The translations under genes and the position numbers were made by a program. From the NCBI GenBank assembly GCA_035772785.1, contig JAOCPU010000022.1, positions 372,001 to 436,000 of the forward strand: 64,000 nt of DNA, given 5' to 3'. The notes under the pieces were generated by a model. It ran no database searches. It saw only the letters and a program-made list of their open reading frames with translations, and had not been told where the DNA came from. Position 1 is the first letter of the stretch. Each line of letters begins with the position of its first letter. The DNA is from Phlebiopsis flavidoalba (taxonomy: Eukaryota > Basidiomycota > Agaricomycetes > Polyporales > Phanerochaetaceae). This document shows positions 13,340-23,609 of the stretch, one piece after another.

Positions 13340-16300
13340 ATGAATCTCAACATATTCAGAACAAATTCCGGCGGCCGTCGACGCTATCATGAGGGACTTC
13401 GAGGTAGACCCCCTCACATTATACTTGTACGATACAAAGGTGAGTCTTATGTTCTGTACGCGGGGAAGCTTGCTTCACATCCCCGGGTCTTAGGGTAGTC
13501 GTCAGACACCATTGAAGCGAGCACTTCTCCGCGCAGGCGTATATTGGACATTCCAGCCTCATCTGACGCGTCTCCTGTCGTGACTGTGTGCTCGTAGGTT
13601 GGGGGAAGCGCCCGTGAGGGCGCCGGACGCTCTGCGAGAGAGCCGCCAGGGTGGGCGGGAACACTCGCAGAACGGTTCGCACACAGCGCACAAAAAAAAA
13701 GCGGACACGCGGCGAAACGCAGGAGCAGCAAATGCATACAGAAAAAACTAAAGACTACAAAGGCCCAGCAACGGACAACGCAAAATACAGCAGGGGCGGG
13801 AGGGTGGGCGAGCGAAAAAGCTGTGCTAATGGCAGCGTGGAGTGTCGAGGTTGCTGATGGCGACGAAGACTGTGAGGGCAGGAGAAAGAAAAAGTCTGCG
13901 GAAAAGCTCGTCGCTAGCGCTCGGCTGGACGTTGGGAGCTTGCCTCACGTGATCGGACCAGCCCCTGCACTCATCCAGCCTCATCTGACGCGTCTCCTGT
14001 CGTGACTGTGTGCTCGTAGGTTGGGGGAAGCGCCCGTGAGGGCGCCGGACGCTCTGCGAGAGAGCCGCCTTCGCCCGCCAAGAGGCTGCTAGATGCCACT
14101 AGTGGGGAGTTAGCAGCCGAACCAACCGCGGCGAACGAGTGAGCAGCTCACCCAACCACCTCCGGGTAGCGCGCCGCCAGACCGCCAACGTGACGCGAAG
14201 CCACCTGCTCGAAGGCACGGATGTACACCTCGTACGCGAGGGACTTCCAGCGCCCCATGAGGCGCACCACCTCCGGCTCCACACCCTGCCCTAGCAGGAA
14301 AGAGGCACCTCCAATGCGGAAGGAGTTCCCAAAGGCCGTGCCCCAGCCATGCGCGGCCAGGACCGAGTTTGATGCGCTCGAGAGCGCGGTCGCGCACATG
14401 GGCCGCACAGCACCAGTGCGATCGCGCCACGAAAAACAGGGGATCCGACGCTGAGGCGCGCGGGCACCACGCGCGCCATGTTGCGCAGGGCGTCGTGCGC
14501 GCACAGTGCCTCCTGGGCCACCAGAAAGACCTGCTGCACCTCACCGTCCTTTGCGGTCTTCGCATGTGGCAGGTCCAGGCGAAAGAAGGGCTTGCCGTCG
14601 GAGTCGAAGCCATAATGCGCGTCACCGCGGGTCAAATGGCGCGCCGTGGGGTCAAACTGTGCACGCGACCGCACCGTCACCTCACCAAAGCGCATAAGGC
14701 CCAGAAACGCGCACGCCGCAATGGCCCACACGCAGGCGTCAAAGGGGTCGTTCAGATTGAGAGACCGGTGCAGCGCCGCCAGCATTGCAAGTGTAATCGG
14801 GGGCCGTGGCGGGCGACGGCGAGCTTGCCCTGCAAATTCTGGAGCCCCCGCAGAGACCACTCAATGCGCTCGCGATCGGCCGAAATTCAGTGGCTCAGGC
14901 CAGCCTTGAGCGCGGTGCCACGCACGCACGCCGGACAGGTACTTGCGCACAGTAGTTGGCGCCACCGGCTCGAAATGGGTGGTCCGCGCAAAATCGCCCA
15001 GAGCCTCGGTGGACGGATCTGCAGCTGCCCACAACGCGAAGGAGTGCAGCACTGCAAACGACGCCGGCAGCCGCGACGCCTCGGGCACCGAAAATACGTC
15101 GCAGAAAATGTGAAACTTGCGCACCGCCCGACCATAGCCCGCCGCATCCTGAAGGGAAAACCACGACGCCAGCGCCGCCAGGTGCTGCAGGACCGGAACG
15201 CCCAGCGTGGCCGGGGGCGGGCGTGTGCACACCCTTCCACAAGAAAATGCGGTCCTTGGCAGGACACGCCGGGCGGAGAGGAGAAGGGAGGGGAAGGTGA
15301 CAGGCGGCTGGCAGGAGCTAGCACTGGCGGAGAGTCGGAGAATGGCGTTGGGGACGTCATCATGAACACCACGGCACCAGGAACTGGGCAAGGTGAGGAG
15401 GAAGTCGGCCAGCTCGGAGCGGCACGCCGCCTCGGGGGAAACCCCGCAGAAAAACCAGGCACGGTCCCGCGCGAAAGCGCATCGGTGACGTTGTCGCGGC
15501 TTGCAACCCATTGCGCAACGGAGCAGGATGCGCTCGTCGGCGCAGACTCGAAAACACCCGCGCTTGAGCACGTCGTTTTGTGTGTGTCGGCTGCGGCGAG
15601 CGCCCTGACCCCAACACATGGACCACACCGGCATTGTCGGAAGCGAAAACCAGGAGGCAGCGCCGGTCGGACGGCGCACGAGAGTTGCAAGCAGGCAATG
15701 ATGTGTGCTCAGCAGCAGGTTCACGCCGAGCTCGACAGCCACGGCCTCCGACCAGCCGATATCGTGCGCCTGGCCTGTGGGGCAAACTGCAAAACCCTCG
15801 CGCCAGGCCCAAGACTCCCCCACCGGGAGCCAACCACAACGCCGATGCCAAAGGAGGTGCTTGCGTCGCCCCACCAGCCCAAGTCCAGGGGCTCCGGATG
15901 CTTTTTGGAGCGGGAGCTCGGGAGGCAGACGTGAGAGGAGATCGCCAATCGAGTGCAGGTCTTGCAGCAAACCGTGCGGAGGGCTGCGGAAGCAAGCTCT
16001 GGGCGGACCGAAACGATGAAGCAAAAAAACTTGCTGCAGGAGCGAGGGAGGAAGGGGCGGATCAGTGGGTAGATCGAGGAGACGTGCACCAGCTTGCCAT
16101 GCAGGCTCGCCGCACCCGACTCCAGGACACGAAAATTCGTAGCATGCCACGACGCCCATCAGCGACTGCCACCTTGGCCAGCTTCGCAGGAGGGAGGGAG
16201 ACCGTCTTGAGATCCAGATCCCAGACAAAGCCAATATACTGCTGACGCGAGGCCAGAGCACACGCGTCTTGTCGAGAGCCCAAGGCACGCCAAAAAAAAA

Positions 16301-19300
16301 ACTCCAGGGAGCTCGATAAAATCGTCCTCGGACCAGGTCTGGCCAGGCCGCGCACCACCAGGAAGTCGTCCACCCACTTGAGCACAGGGGAAGAAACCGC
16401 CACGCCCACTCCCGATAGATGGCCCAAAAGCATGTCGCCACTGAGCCCCAAAGACCCCAGCACTGGAGGCCAAGCCGAACATGAGACCGTGCACGGTCCA
16501 GCTGTACGGTCAAAACCTTGCCACGCCAGCTGACACCAACGCGTTCTGCTTGGCAGGCGCCACCGGCACTACGCGGTAGGCAGCGCTGATGTCGAACGTG
16601 GCTGCGCGACAACCAGGCGGCAACTCCAAGATCATTTGCCGACGCGTCGTTGAACGTGCCCCAAGCCGTCGGAAAGTCGTCCGAGTCGATTACCCGCATT
16701 CACAGAAGCCACAGAACCATCCCGGGGAAAGGACAGGTCCTGGATCATGCGCAACTTCGTAGAATTCGGCTTGGGGCACCAGCCCCAAGCGGCGACTGGT
16801 ACGGAACGGGCCAATAATCGCCTCGAGCTCGGCGGGGGTCGTAAGCACGCGAGTAGCGGCCAGCTCAGCCTGTCTCCTGAGCAATGTAAAGAGTCGATTA
16901 AATTCTGGTGCATCCTACAGAGCCTTCAACATAAGGACACATACACGGCACACTAGATATTGCTGGGGGGCTACAGACCAAAAGGGACGAATCGGTGGGT
17001 TCTTGCACATAAGTGTCTGTTCTATCGGCACCGAGGCGCCCACATCGTAAGCCCCGCTGCAAGCCATCCACCACCGACTGGCACGACTCCAGAAGACCCA
17101 GGGAACCAAGTGTATTGGTTTAAGGCCTCCAAGTCGAACGGGTGGACAACCGCGCGCGATGGTCCGAGTCAGACGGCGCGGGCGCACGTCAGGGGGCCGG
17201 CGCCATGCGCAGCCCCGCAGATGCTGCAGACTAAAAAACATGGACGAAACGGGGCAGCCGTCGCGGGAGCAGGGCGGAGGTGCGGGCGAAAGAGAAACAG
17301 AAGGGTTTTGCCGGAGGCGTCGGCGAGGGAATTGGATTTCTGCCGCCGGCGACGAGGAGGGGCGACGGGCCGGCGGCAACAGTGGAGGACTCAGAGCACG
17401 AGGCTGGGAGATGACCGGACTTGCGCAGCGAAAGCAATGGGCACGCGGGGGTGCAGCGGGCGCAGCGGCGGGCGGCCGCTTGGCCGCGGGAGGCGTGAAG
17501 CGCGCTGCGCTTCAGAGCATGCTGGCTGGCTGGGGGCGGCGACCGCGGCGGCGGCGCGCTTCGCAGTCAGGTTACGCGTGACGTAAGACCAGGGAGACGC
17601 GCCCGTAGTTGACGCCGACCCAAAGTCATGGGGGGGGGGGTGGCGGAGGTCGACATCGCACTTCTTGCGCTGCTCGACATCGTACTCGAGCGCCGTGGCC
17701 CAGCGTGCTCGTCCGCCAGAGCACAACGTTGGCGTTGGTGCGACACATAGGCAGCCGCACGAACAGCGGTGCAGCCCGCCAGGACGCAGCAGCGGCGGCG
17801 GCGACGACGTTGGACGCACGCAGCCACTCCGTGAACAGGAGCGACCGATCCAGGTCGGCCCCGGGCACAGCCTCGGTGAGCGAGCCGTCGGCGTTTGATC
17901 ACCAACGCTTCTCCTGCTGGCGGCCCCCGCTTCGTGAGCTGAAGTACGAGAAGAAACGGCCTTCCTTCATTGCAGGCCGGAGCGCGGCAGGAACAGGCTG
18001 CGGACGAGGAAACGCGCAGTCAGCGAACGGGAAACCCAAGTAGGGGCGCGGAGAGCGCGATGCACAGGGCCGGCAGCAGCAGAGGCGCCGGGGCACCGTG
18101 GGAACCACGGTAACAAGTACAGCAACGGCGGGGACGGCGAACCGGGCGGCGGCGGCGCGCAAAACGGCAACGGCATATACACGGACGAGGGAAAACCAAC
18201 TCACCCGACATCGTACGGATCCACGAACAGGCCTTGACAGTGTCATGCACCGCCGCTGCGGGCTCGGGAGCGCCGGCGGCAGCGGCGGCAGCGGCTGCGA
18301 CGCGGCGGCGTCACCGCTCGGCCACCAGCTCAGCGACAAGGAAGCGGAGCTCTCGCGCTCGGTGGCCGTGTCGTCACTCACTGCTGCGGTGCAGTTTGCG
18401 CCCTCGGCGCCCTCACCTCCCAACGCTCCCGCCGGGGGGCGGAGCAGGGCCAGGTAGGGGGAACTGGGGTCTGCTGTTTGGTCACCGCCACCGGGGGAGG
18501 AGGCTGGGGGGCATCGAGGGGAGTGGTCGTCGCCCCAGTGCCGCGTGCACCCGGCGCCAGGAGGACGAAGTTTTGTGCGGTCGTGTCGGCCATCAGCAAA
18601 GGATGAAATGAACGAATGTGCGAAAGGAAAGGTCGAAAGAGAGCGAAAAGCTGTGCTAATGGCAGCGTGGAGTGTCGAGGTTGCTGATAAGGCGACGAAG
18701 ACTGTGAGGGCAGGAGAAAGAAAGTCTGCGGAAAAGCTCGTCGCTAGTCGCTCTGCTGGACGTTGGACAGCTTGCCTCACGTGATCGACCAGCCCCTGCA
18801 CTCGGCAGGTACTGCGACATTAATAATAGGCTAGCATGACGGTTCTTCACGGGATATAATCGTTTTATGGGCGCAGTAAAGTAAACCATTTTGAAGTCCT
18901 GAAACTTGAGGATCACAACAAGCACAAAAAACAGCCTACAGTCACAAAATGAGCGAGAGAAGCGCAAAACACCCTTGACCAGAGCGGTGGGCTTCTACAT
19001 TTGCCAGCACTCTTTAGGATGACGAATTCCGAACGAGGTGAAGAAGTGGTATGACACTTATTGCATACTGTCGCACTCCTCGTGCGTCTAGAGCGTAATC
19101 CTATTGCGTTTCAAGGAATTCGAGGCCAAGCAGAAAACAGGTCCTTACAGGCCGCCTTCGAGGATGCAGCTGCAAGAGATGATGTACATAGACAACTTGA
19201 TAACCCTTGAGGGAGGCTCGAGGTCGAGGCTACGCTTCTTTCTGCGTTGATTCGCAAATCAACCTTAGCTGTCAGTCTCGTGTTTTTCATTTCTGACGTG

Positions 19301-19580
19301 GACGTGGTGTGTGTACTCATCAGGTGCGGCAGGCCGATGAACAGAATCGTCCGAATGTGGCTCATCTCAAGCAACGTGGCGAACGTGGGGTTCTCCACCC
19401 AACACCGAAACGCATGGGGGTTCTACGGATAAATCTCGGGTTTCACGTCACTTGGTACGCTTCACCGCTCAGTGGGGAGAGTGCAACCCGAGTGGCCTGG
19501 AAGGGGCCCGTTCTTGTCGATTTGTGGTAAGTCCAGTTGCACGGTAGTGGTATGCAAGTGACTAGCGAGCAGTGAGCAAC
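13340..19580 (+). CDS. GNAT-family acetyltransferase (downstream copy), split by a retrotransposon in intron 1
   Basis: Second copy of the acetyltransferase at 11487-12479. Exon 1 (ATG 13340, one frameshift early) reads IPAAVDAIMRDFEVDPLTLY and ends at 13439, directly before a GTGAGT donor. It matches the SIRNFSEDPL segment of the first copy, which also ends at an intron. The remaining exons lie about 5.4 kb downstream: RFKEFEAKQKT then LQAAFEDAAAR (about 19110-19180), MMYIDNLITLEGG (about 19170-19210), and WLISSNVANVGF with NLGFHV (about 19355-19445). These align block by block with the first copy. Between exon 1 and these exons lies a complete Ngaro-like element. An acceptor-like TAATAATAG at about 18820-18830 follows the element directly. 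The last exons are frameshifted and the stop is not certain. Whether the gene still yields mRNA depends on splicing out the element. Confidence 0.65.
13553..13647 (-). repeat. Ngaro split direct repeat B2 (3' terminus of element)
   Basis: 95 bp, identical by eye to 13975-14069. It is the outer 3' end of the element in its own orientation. Host intron sequence begins directly beyond 13553. Confidence 0.88.
13810..13972 (-). repeat. Ngaro split direct repeat A2 (internal)
   Basis: 163 bp direct copy of the element's 5' end (18641-18803), with a few small insertions, deletions and substitutions. It is separated from B1 by 2 bp and from B2 by about 160 bp of A-rich sequence. Confidence 0.88.
13975..14069 (-). 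repeat. Ngaro split direct repeat B1 (internal)
   Basis: 95 bp, identical to the terminal B2 copy. It lies just downstream of the recombinase stop codon (14148-14150) and directly abuts A2. The B1-A2 junction is the expected template for resealing a circular intermediate. Confidence 0.88.
14148..17160 (-). CDS. Ngaro polyprotein: reverse transcriptase, RNase H, tyrosine recombinase (frameshifted)
   Basis: Copies the element RNA into DNA and recombines the circular product into the genome. RT: KPNSTKLRMIQDLSFP near 16770-16730, FDISAAYRVVPVAP near 16600-16560, HGLMFGLASSAGVFGA near 16490-16445, and the catalytic VDDF at about 16366-16374 (two Asp present). RNase H: GDASTSFGIGVVVG near 15875-15835, SDNAGVVHVL near 15640-15605, and ASRDNVTDALSRG near 15505-15468. 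Tyrosine recombinase: MRFGE with the first Arg near 14690, SFRIGGASFLL near 14320-14290 with the second Arg, GRWKS near 14255, and the nucleophile Tyr in YEVYIR near 14222. The stop is TGA at 14148-14150. The usual His of the HxxR box reads Asn (NSFR). The domains lie in different frames, so several frameshifts are present. No methyltransferase domain is seen, as expected for Ngaro rather than DIRS1. Confidence 0.88.
17230..18599 (-). CDS. Ngaro ORF1, Gag-like protein (frameshifted)
   Basis: First ORF of the element, starting just inside repeat A1 (MADTTAQNFVLLAPG, ATG at about 18593). Its position and composition fit a nucleic-acid-binding structural protein. It has a Pro-rich N-terminus, then a region near 17860-17690 containing FTEWLRASNVVAA and PLFVRLPMCRTNANVVLWRT. 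That region resembles the ORF1 segment that precedes RT in fungal tyrosine-recombinase elements. The reading frame moves between frames several times; one likely slip point is the run of G at about 17630. A Cys/His knuckle was not identified with confidence. The 3' end is unclear because it runs toward the RT ORF without a readable stop. Confidence 0.6.
18641..18803 (-). repeat. Ngaro split direct repeat A1 (5' terminus of element)
   Basis: 163 bp, the outer 5' end of the element on the minus strand; it matches A2 at 13810-13972 with only small differences. Host sequence starts directly after ...CCCTGCACTC at 18803. Confidence 0.88.
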
Positions 19581-19838
19581 TGATTGTGGGCGTTCCGTGA
19601 GATAGATGGTACGATATCCGCGCCGTGGGTGCTAAGTTGAAACAAGTTTTTAGGGCCGACACAAATCGTAACTGTAGGTATTAAATACGATAGCAAATTT
19701 TTCGCGGATGAGAAAAATATCAATTTAAGACTTGGTAGATACATCTGCACATTACTTTTGAGATGTTCGCTATTCGTACCTACCCCGCAGATCTGCTGAT
19801 GTCCATTTTATTTTGTCGCTCAGCAGTAGACCGCGATT

Positions 19839-22452
19839 TTAAACTATGGCGCCTTTCGATATCAACGCTGCAGCCTTTTCTGCGATTCCATAACAAACGG
19901 TGCGCTGAGGTGAGCGAGATTTGCATAGGTATAATTGATCGCATCGACAACTCGGACATTGTCGTTGCCATAAACCTTGAGTCGTGCGTTCAACCACACC
20001 CTGGCGCGTCACTGATTTTTTGTGGTAAAGGTCACTTTTTAGCCTCTGGGTAGGCCAAGCGTTAAAGGACCGACACATAACCGCCAAGATCGACGTCGCC
20101 ATCCTCGCGGCGTTACCAATGGTATGAGAGTTTGAACGAGGAAATACAGCTCAAAAATCCATCTTGCGCCCATTCTTCCATCGCGATCCCACGCGTCGGC
20201 CCGTAGGATCTGGGACACGGCAGACAGAAGCCAACGCAGGTGCAAGCTCTCGCCCAAGGGAAATTGCGCTGTAGAGGACTCTTTGTTCAGCTGCAATCCT
20301 GGAGAATAGTTATGGTAATGGTATTTACCCTGAAGGGTGCGCTGGCGAAAGAGTCGTCGGGCTGCGCGAAGAGTAGCAATAGATACTTGCATGTCGAAGT
20401 CCAACGTCGAAATAGCCAACACGTCACGCGAGGTTTCGCAAATGGATTGTGCTCTGCGGGAACAAATGATCAGCTGACTGTCTGCGATAACAAATGAAAC
20501 ACAACGTACATTAATAGAGACGTTACCTCTACTGAACGGTAGAAGGTTTTCCAAGTGTTCACCGCAGATGCGCTCGGGCCACCCCGCTCCCGGAACAAAA
20601 ACCTGGGTAGATATTAATTGAGCTATGGGTCCCATCCTCTCGACAAAACGTGACATACCTTGGTTCAAAATACCAATACTCGGAGATCGGTGCTGGAACA
20701 GCGTTAATATGTGTTTTTTTTCAGATAGGTATCTATACCTACCTTTCCCAGTGAGAATGGTTTGAGCTTGCACTTGATACAATCCATGAGTGCTTCTTTG
20801 CTGACACCGTCCACACCCTTTTGTGCTCACTCTCGGCCCACCTCTCGAGATTAGAGTAGATCTCATGGGATACATTCGTCGAAAGCTATTCGAAAGCGTC
20901 CCCAGTTGAAAAGAGCTGAAATATATCTGGAAATGCCATTGCGTCTTGTAGTCGAGTGCCATTCACGTCAGCGACGGTGGTGTTGACTTCTGAACGGTAT
21001 ACCAGGCTGTTTACATCAGTGTAAAACTCAGCGTATGTATATTGAGACTGAAGATACCTGTTCCTGAAGATTCCGTCCCACACCTTCCAACGCCAAGACT
21101 GGCTGTATTCCTAGTGATTCTAAAAGCTCTGCTGGACCAACGCCCGAGAGCTGTAAAAGCGCAGGAGTCTGAGGCATCATAAGGCAACTATAACGACAAA
21201 ATGCTTGATTTATCTCACTTGAATAGCTCCTGCGGCAAATATAGCCTCCTTTCCCACTTTTACAGAGAAACGCACACCAGAGTCTGTGCCATCGGGACTT
21301 GTGGGCCCAAATTCGACAGCATAGGCTCGTTGGGTCCCATTGCTACTCGAATTCGAGGGCGAAAAGAGAACACGCGCGTAGCCTGTGACGTCAATTTAGA
21401 CAGACAAACGATCGCTAACGGAACACTACGCACCATGTGGCCGACAAGAACGACCCAGTTTGGTCGTTCGTTCTCGACAGGAGTGAGATACGCCTCCGCG
21501 GATGACGAGCGATGATCGTGACCCCCCCTAGCTGGATCAATGCTCTTTTCCATGAATCAATCAATGTATATATTAAAAGATCAAATAGCAGACGTACCAG
21601 TGGATTCACCCATACCCCGCGGGTCGACCAGCGTTGACATCAATGCCACGTGTTAGACCCATGAATGCCTCGCAGGTCTCGATGAACGCAGTTTGCTTGA
21701 CACCTTTAGATACCTGCTTGAGGACTCGCCATGTATTGATCTAGTGGAAACGAAACCTGAACCGGCCCTGTTGTGCCACTTGGACAGAAGGGTCAAAAGT
21801 TGCATTGATCCCGAGAGTAGGCGAACTTTGGAGCGCATCGGGGGGTTGGTGGAAAGTCTCGGACTGGCATGGTCAAATAATTGAGACAACGGGGCAGACA
21901 AACATATACCTTTCGCATATAGTCAAAGAGCCCGTTTGGGCCACCCCAGCCACAGCCCCCAACGGACTTCTCCGCAGGATCAAGCAGGTCATTCCAAGCG
22001 TCGAGCTGCAAATCCTGTCCACGAGTCCATGCAGCACCATTAATCGAGGATGAGCCGCCCAAAGTCTTCCCACTATACTCTGTGAGCGCAAGTAAGGGGT
22101 GGAAAAAAGGGGCGTGTGTGACCCCATCAATTATGACAAAAGACCGTCCTCTGTCTGCCAAGCCCAGTCGAGCGGACTGCCAATGCCTTCCACAAATTCG
22201 AACACACTTTGAGTCGCGGTGCTAGTCCGGGTTATCGAAGCCGGCTTCTATGGTCAGGACACGTATTCGCCGGGTTTTTCTGAGAGACCGCGAGGCCACA
22301 GTCAGTCCGGTGGTGCCGCCGCCGATGACGACATAGTCGAAGGAGGCGTCTGCAGATGGCGGAGTGCTGGTAACGATACTCGGATAGCTGTTGGCCGCTA
22401 CAGCAGCCCCTAGTCCAAGCGAAAGAACCACCGCAGGATGGAGAGAAGACAT
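19839..22452 (-). CDS. secreted GMC oxidoreductase (CAZy AA3-like)
   Basis: FAD-dependent oxidase or dehydrogenase of sugars or alcohols; in wood- and litter-decay fungi such enzymes supply hydrogen peroxide outside the cell. ATG at 22452 starts a signal peptide (MSSLHPAVVLSLGLGAAVAA), followed by the ADP-binding loop DYVVIGGGTTGLTVASR (about 22345-22290). GKTLGGSSSINGAAWTRG lies near 22075-22020 (GMC signature 1). SSSAEAYLTPVENERPNWVV lies near 21510-21455. TPALLQLSGVGPAELLESLG near 21170-21110 is GMC signature 2. The C-terminus carries the catalytic His in HTIGNAAR (about 20130-20105), then KVYGNDNVRVVDASIIPMQI (about 19995-19925), AHLSA, and YGIAEKAAALISKGAIV ending at the stop at 19839. 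The usual family size is about 600 residues, which fits with several introns. Frameshifts occur near 22290, 20130 and 19920. Substrate class (glucose-oxidase-like or aryl-alcohol-oxidase-like) cannot be decided. Confidence 0.9.
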
Positions 22453-22492
22453 GGCGCGCCAGAGGCCCCGCGCATTGCTGCGCCGACGTTGG

Positions 22493-22498
22493 TTTATA
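22493..22498 (-). promoter_or_regulatory. TATA box of the GMC oxidoreductase gene
   Basis: TATAAA on the minus strand, within GGTTATAAACC, 41 bp upstream of the start codon at 22452. Short spacing, but a good sequence match. Confidence 0.5.
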
Positions 22499-22499
22499 A

Positions 22500-23119
22500 C
22501 CTAGTGGACAAAATGATGTAACGTGATGAAGGGTCTCATGACCCAGGGTCCTTTGAAAGTCAATCAGCCAGGAACATTATACCCGAACGAAAGGGGATGA
22601 GGAGCCGACCGATGAGGAAATGCTCAAATGTTCGCCAATTCGGGATCCGGACAACAAAGGCCGCAAATGATTCACTCGCAGTTTTATACGGCTGATGGCA
22701 GTTCTCATTGAAATTTCAAGATATAACTAAACACACGATTGATGGTCAGCATTTGTGCATGAAGACCACGCACTACCGTCCGAGCATACGCCACGAGAGA
22801 CTGGGAGCATCAAGAGACAGGCCGCCCTCAGGGAAGGTCTGAGCGCAGTATCGGCGACGTAGAGTATTTCGACAGGTTATACGCGTGAATCTGGTTTCGG
22901 TATACCCTGTGGTAATATGACTCGTAGCACATCGAGCGTGGTGGTAGGCGAGAGAAGGGGCGAAAGGTTGACGGCAGTGACAATTCGCAACCGCGCGACC
23001 TTCGTCGCGCCTACTCCCGCGTTGATGTCTGTGACTTCTGTGACCAGCCGTGACCGTGACTTAGTCTCCCTAGGCAGACCTTATAGCGCCGATGATAGTC
23101 GATCGTCTTTTTAATATAA
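22500..23119. other. no recognised gene
   Basis: Upstream region of the GMC gene. No coding or RNA feature recognised. Confidence 0.4.
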
Positions 23120-23171
23120 GGTCTGCACCGAAACAAAAATCCCTTTGGCTGGAGGGGGTCCCGATTACCAT
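23120..23171 (+). repeat. left arm of an inverted duplication
   Basis: Reads GTCTGCACCGAAAC... through TGGCTGGAGGGGGTC and matches, inverted and with small indels, the stretch 23901-23947 inside the minus-strand gene. A second match, the motif GGGGCGCTCGGGA near 23214, recurs inverted near 23710. So this is a shortened inverted copy of part of that gene. Confidence 0.5.
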
Positions 23172-23609
23172 TTAAGGAGAAGCCATCAAAGTTTCGCATG
23201 CCTCTGCGTCAAGGGGCGCTCGGGACATAAGCGCCAAACCCGATGCAAGGAGGGGGGGTCCCATGGTGACACCCTTAAACATATTTTGAAAAACCGGTTA
23301 TATATACTCTTATTCACTTTGAATGCCTTACTTTGTAGTACGGCTTTGTGGTGTCAGTACATATAGTTACCACCCATTTTCTCTGCAGAAACAGCACAGT
23401 TTGATGTGAAACACCATATATGGATGGCGCTTGCATTTCAGGACGCCCAGATCGAGAATGCCATTCATATGAGGCCGCCAGCCAGTCAGAGAGGGGTTGT
23501 CATCAGAATGACCAAAGCAGAGTGTATTCAGGTACATTCAGGTATTGTGTAGTGATAATATAGCAGATTCACTCCTTTTATATGCATTTTATTCGAGAAA
23601 AAATCAATA

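Larger units (their letters stand above)
13553..18803 (-). mobile_element. Ngaro-like tyrosine-recombinase retrotransposon
   Basis: A 5251 bp element read on the minus strand, with the order A1 - Gag-like ORF - RT - RNase H - tyrosine recombinase - B1 - A2 - B2. A1 (18641-18803) and A2 (13810-13972) are near-identical 163 bp direct repeats. B1 (13975-14069) and B2 (13553-13647) are identical 95 bp direct repeats. B1 and A2 are only 2 bp apart. This split-direct-repeat layout with a tyrosine recombinase and no integrase defines the Ngaro branch of the DIRS order, in which a circular DNA copy is thought to be inserted by the recombinase without target duplication. No target-site duplication is visible. 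The coding part is broken by frameshifts, so this copy is probably not autonomous as read, unless the breaks are sequencing errors. It sits inside intron 1 of an acetyltransferase gene. Confidence 0.9.

Noticed and set aside
14369..15934. Plus-strand open frame of 521 codons
   Set aside because: It is the reverse shadow of the GC-rich recombinase/RNase H region of the retrotransposon; it has no recognised motif, while the minus strand has many.
13810..18803. A1/A2 repeats read as LTRs of a Ty3/Gypsy or Copia element
   Set aside because: A second repeat pair (B1/B2) is interleaved, and the enzyme at the 3' end is a tyrosine recombinase, not a DDE integrase. This fits Ngaro split direct repeats, not LTRs.
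18830..19580. Downstream acetyltransferase fragments as an independent third gene
   Set aside because: They lack the N-terminal IPAAVDAI-type segment, which is found just before the element with a splice donor; one split gene is the simpler reading.
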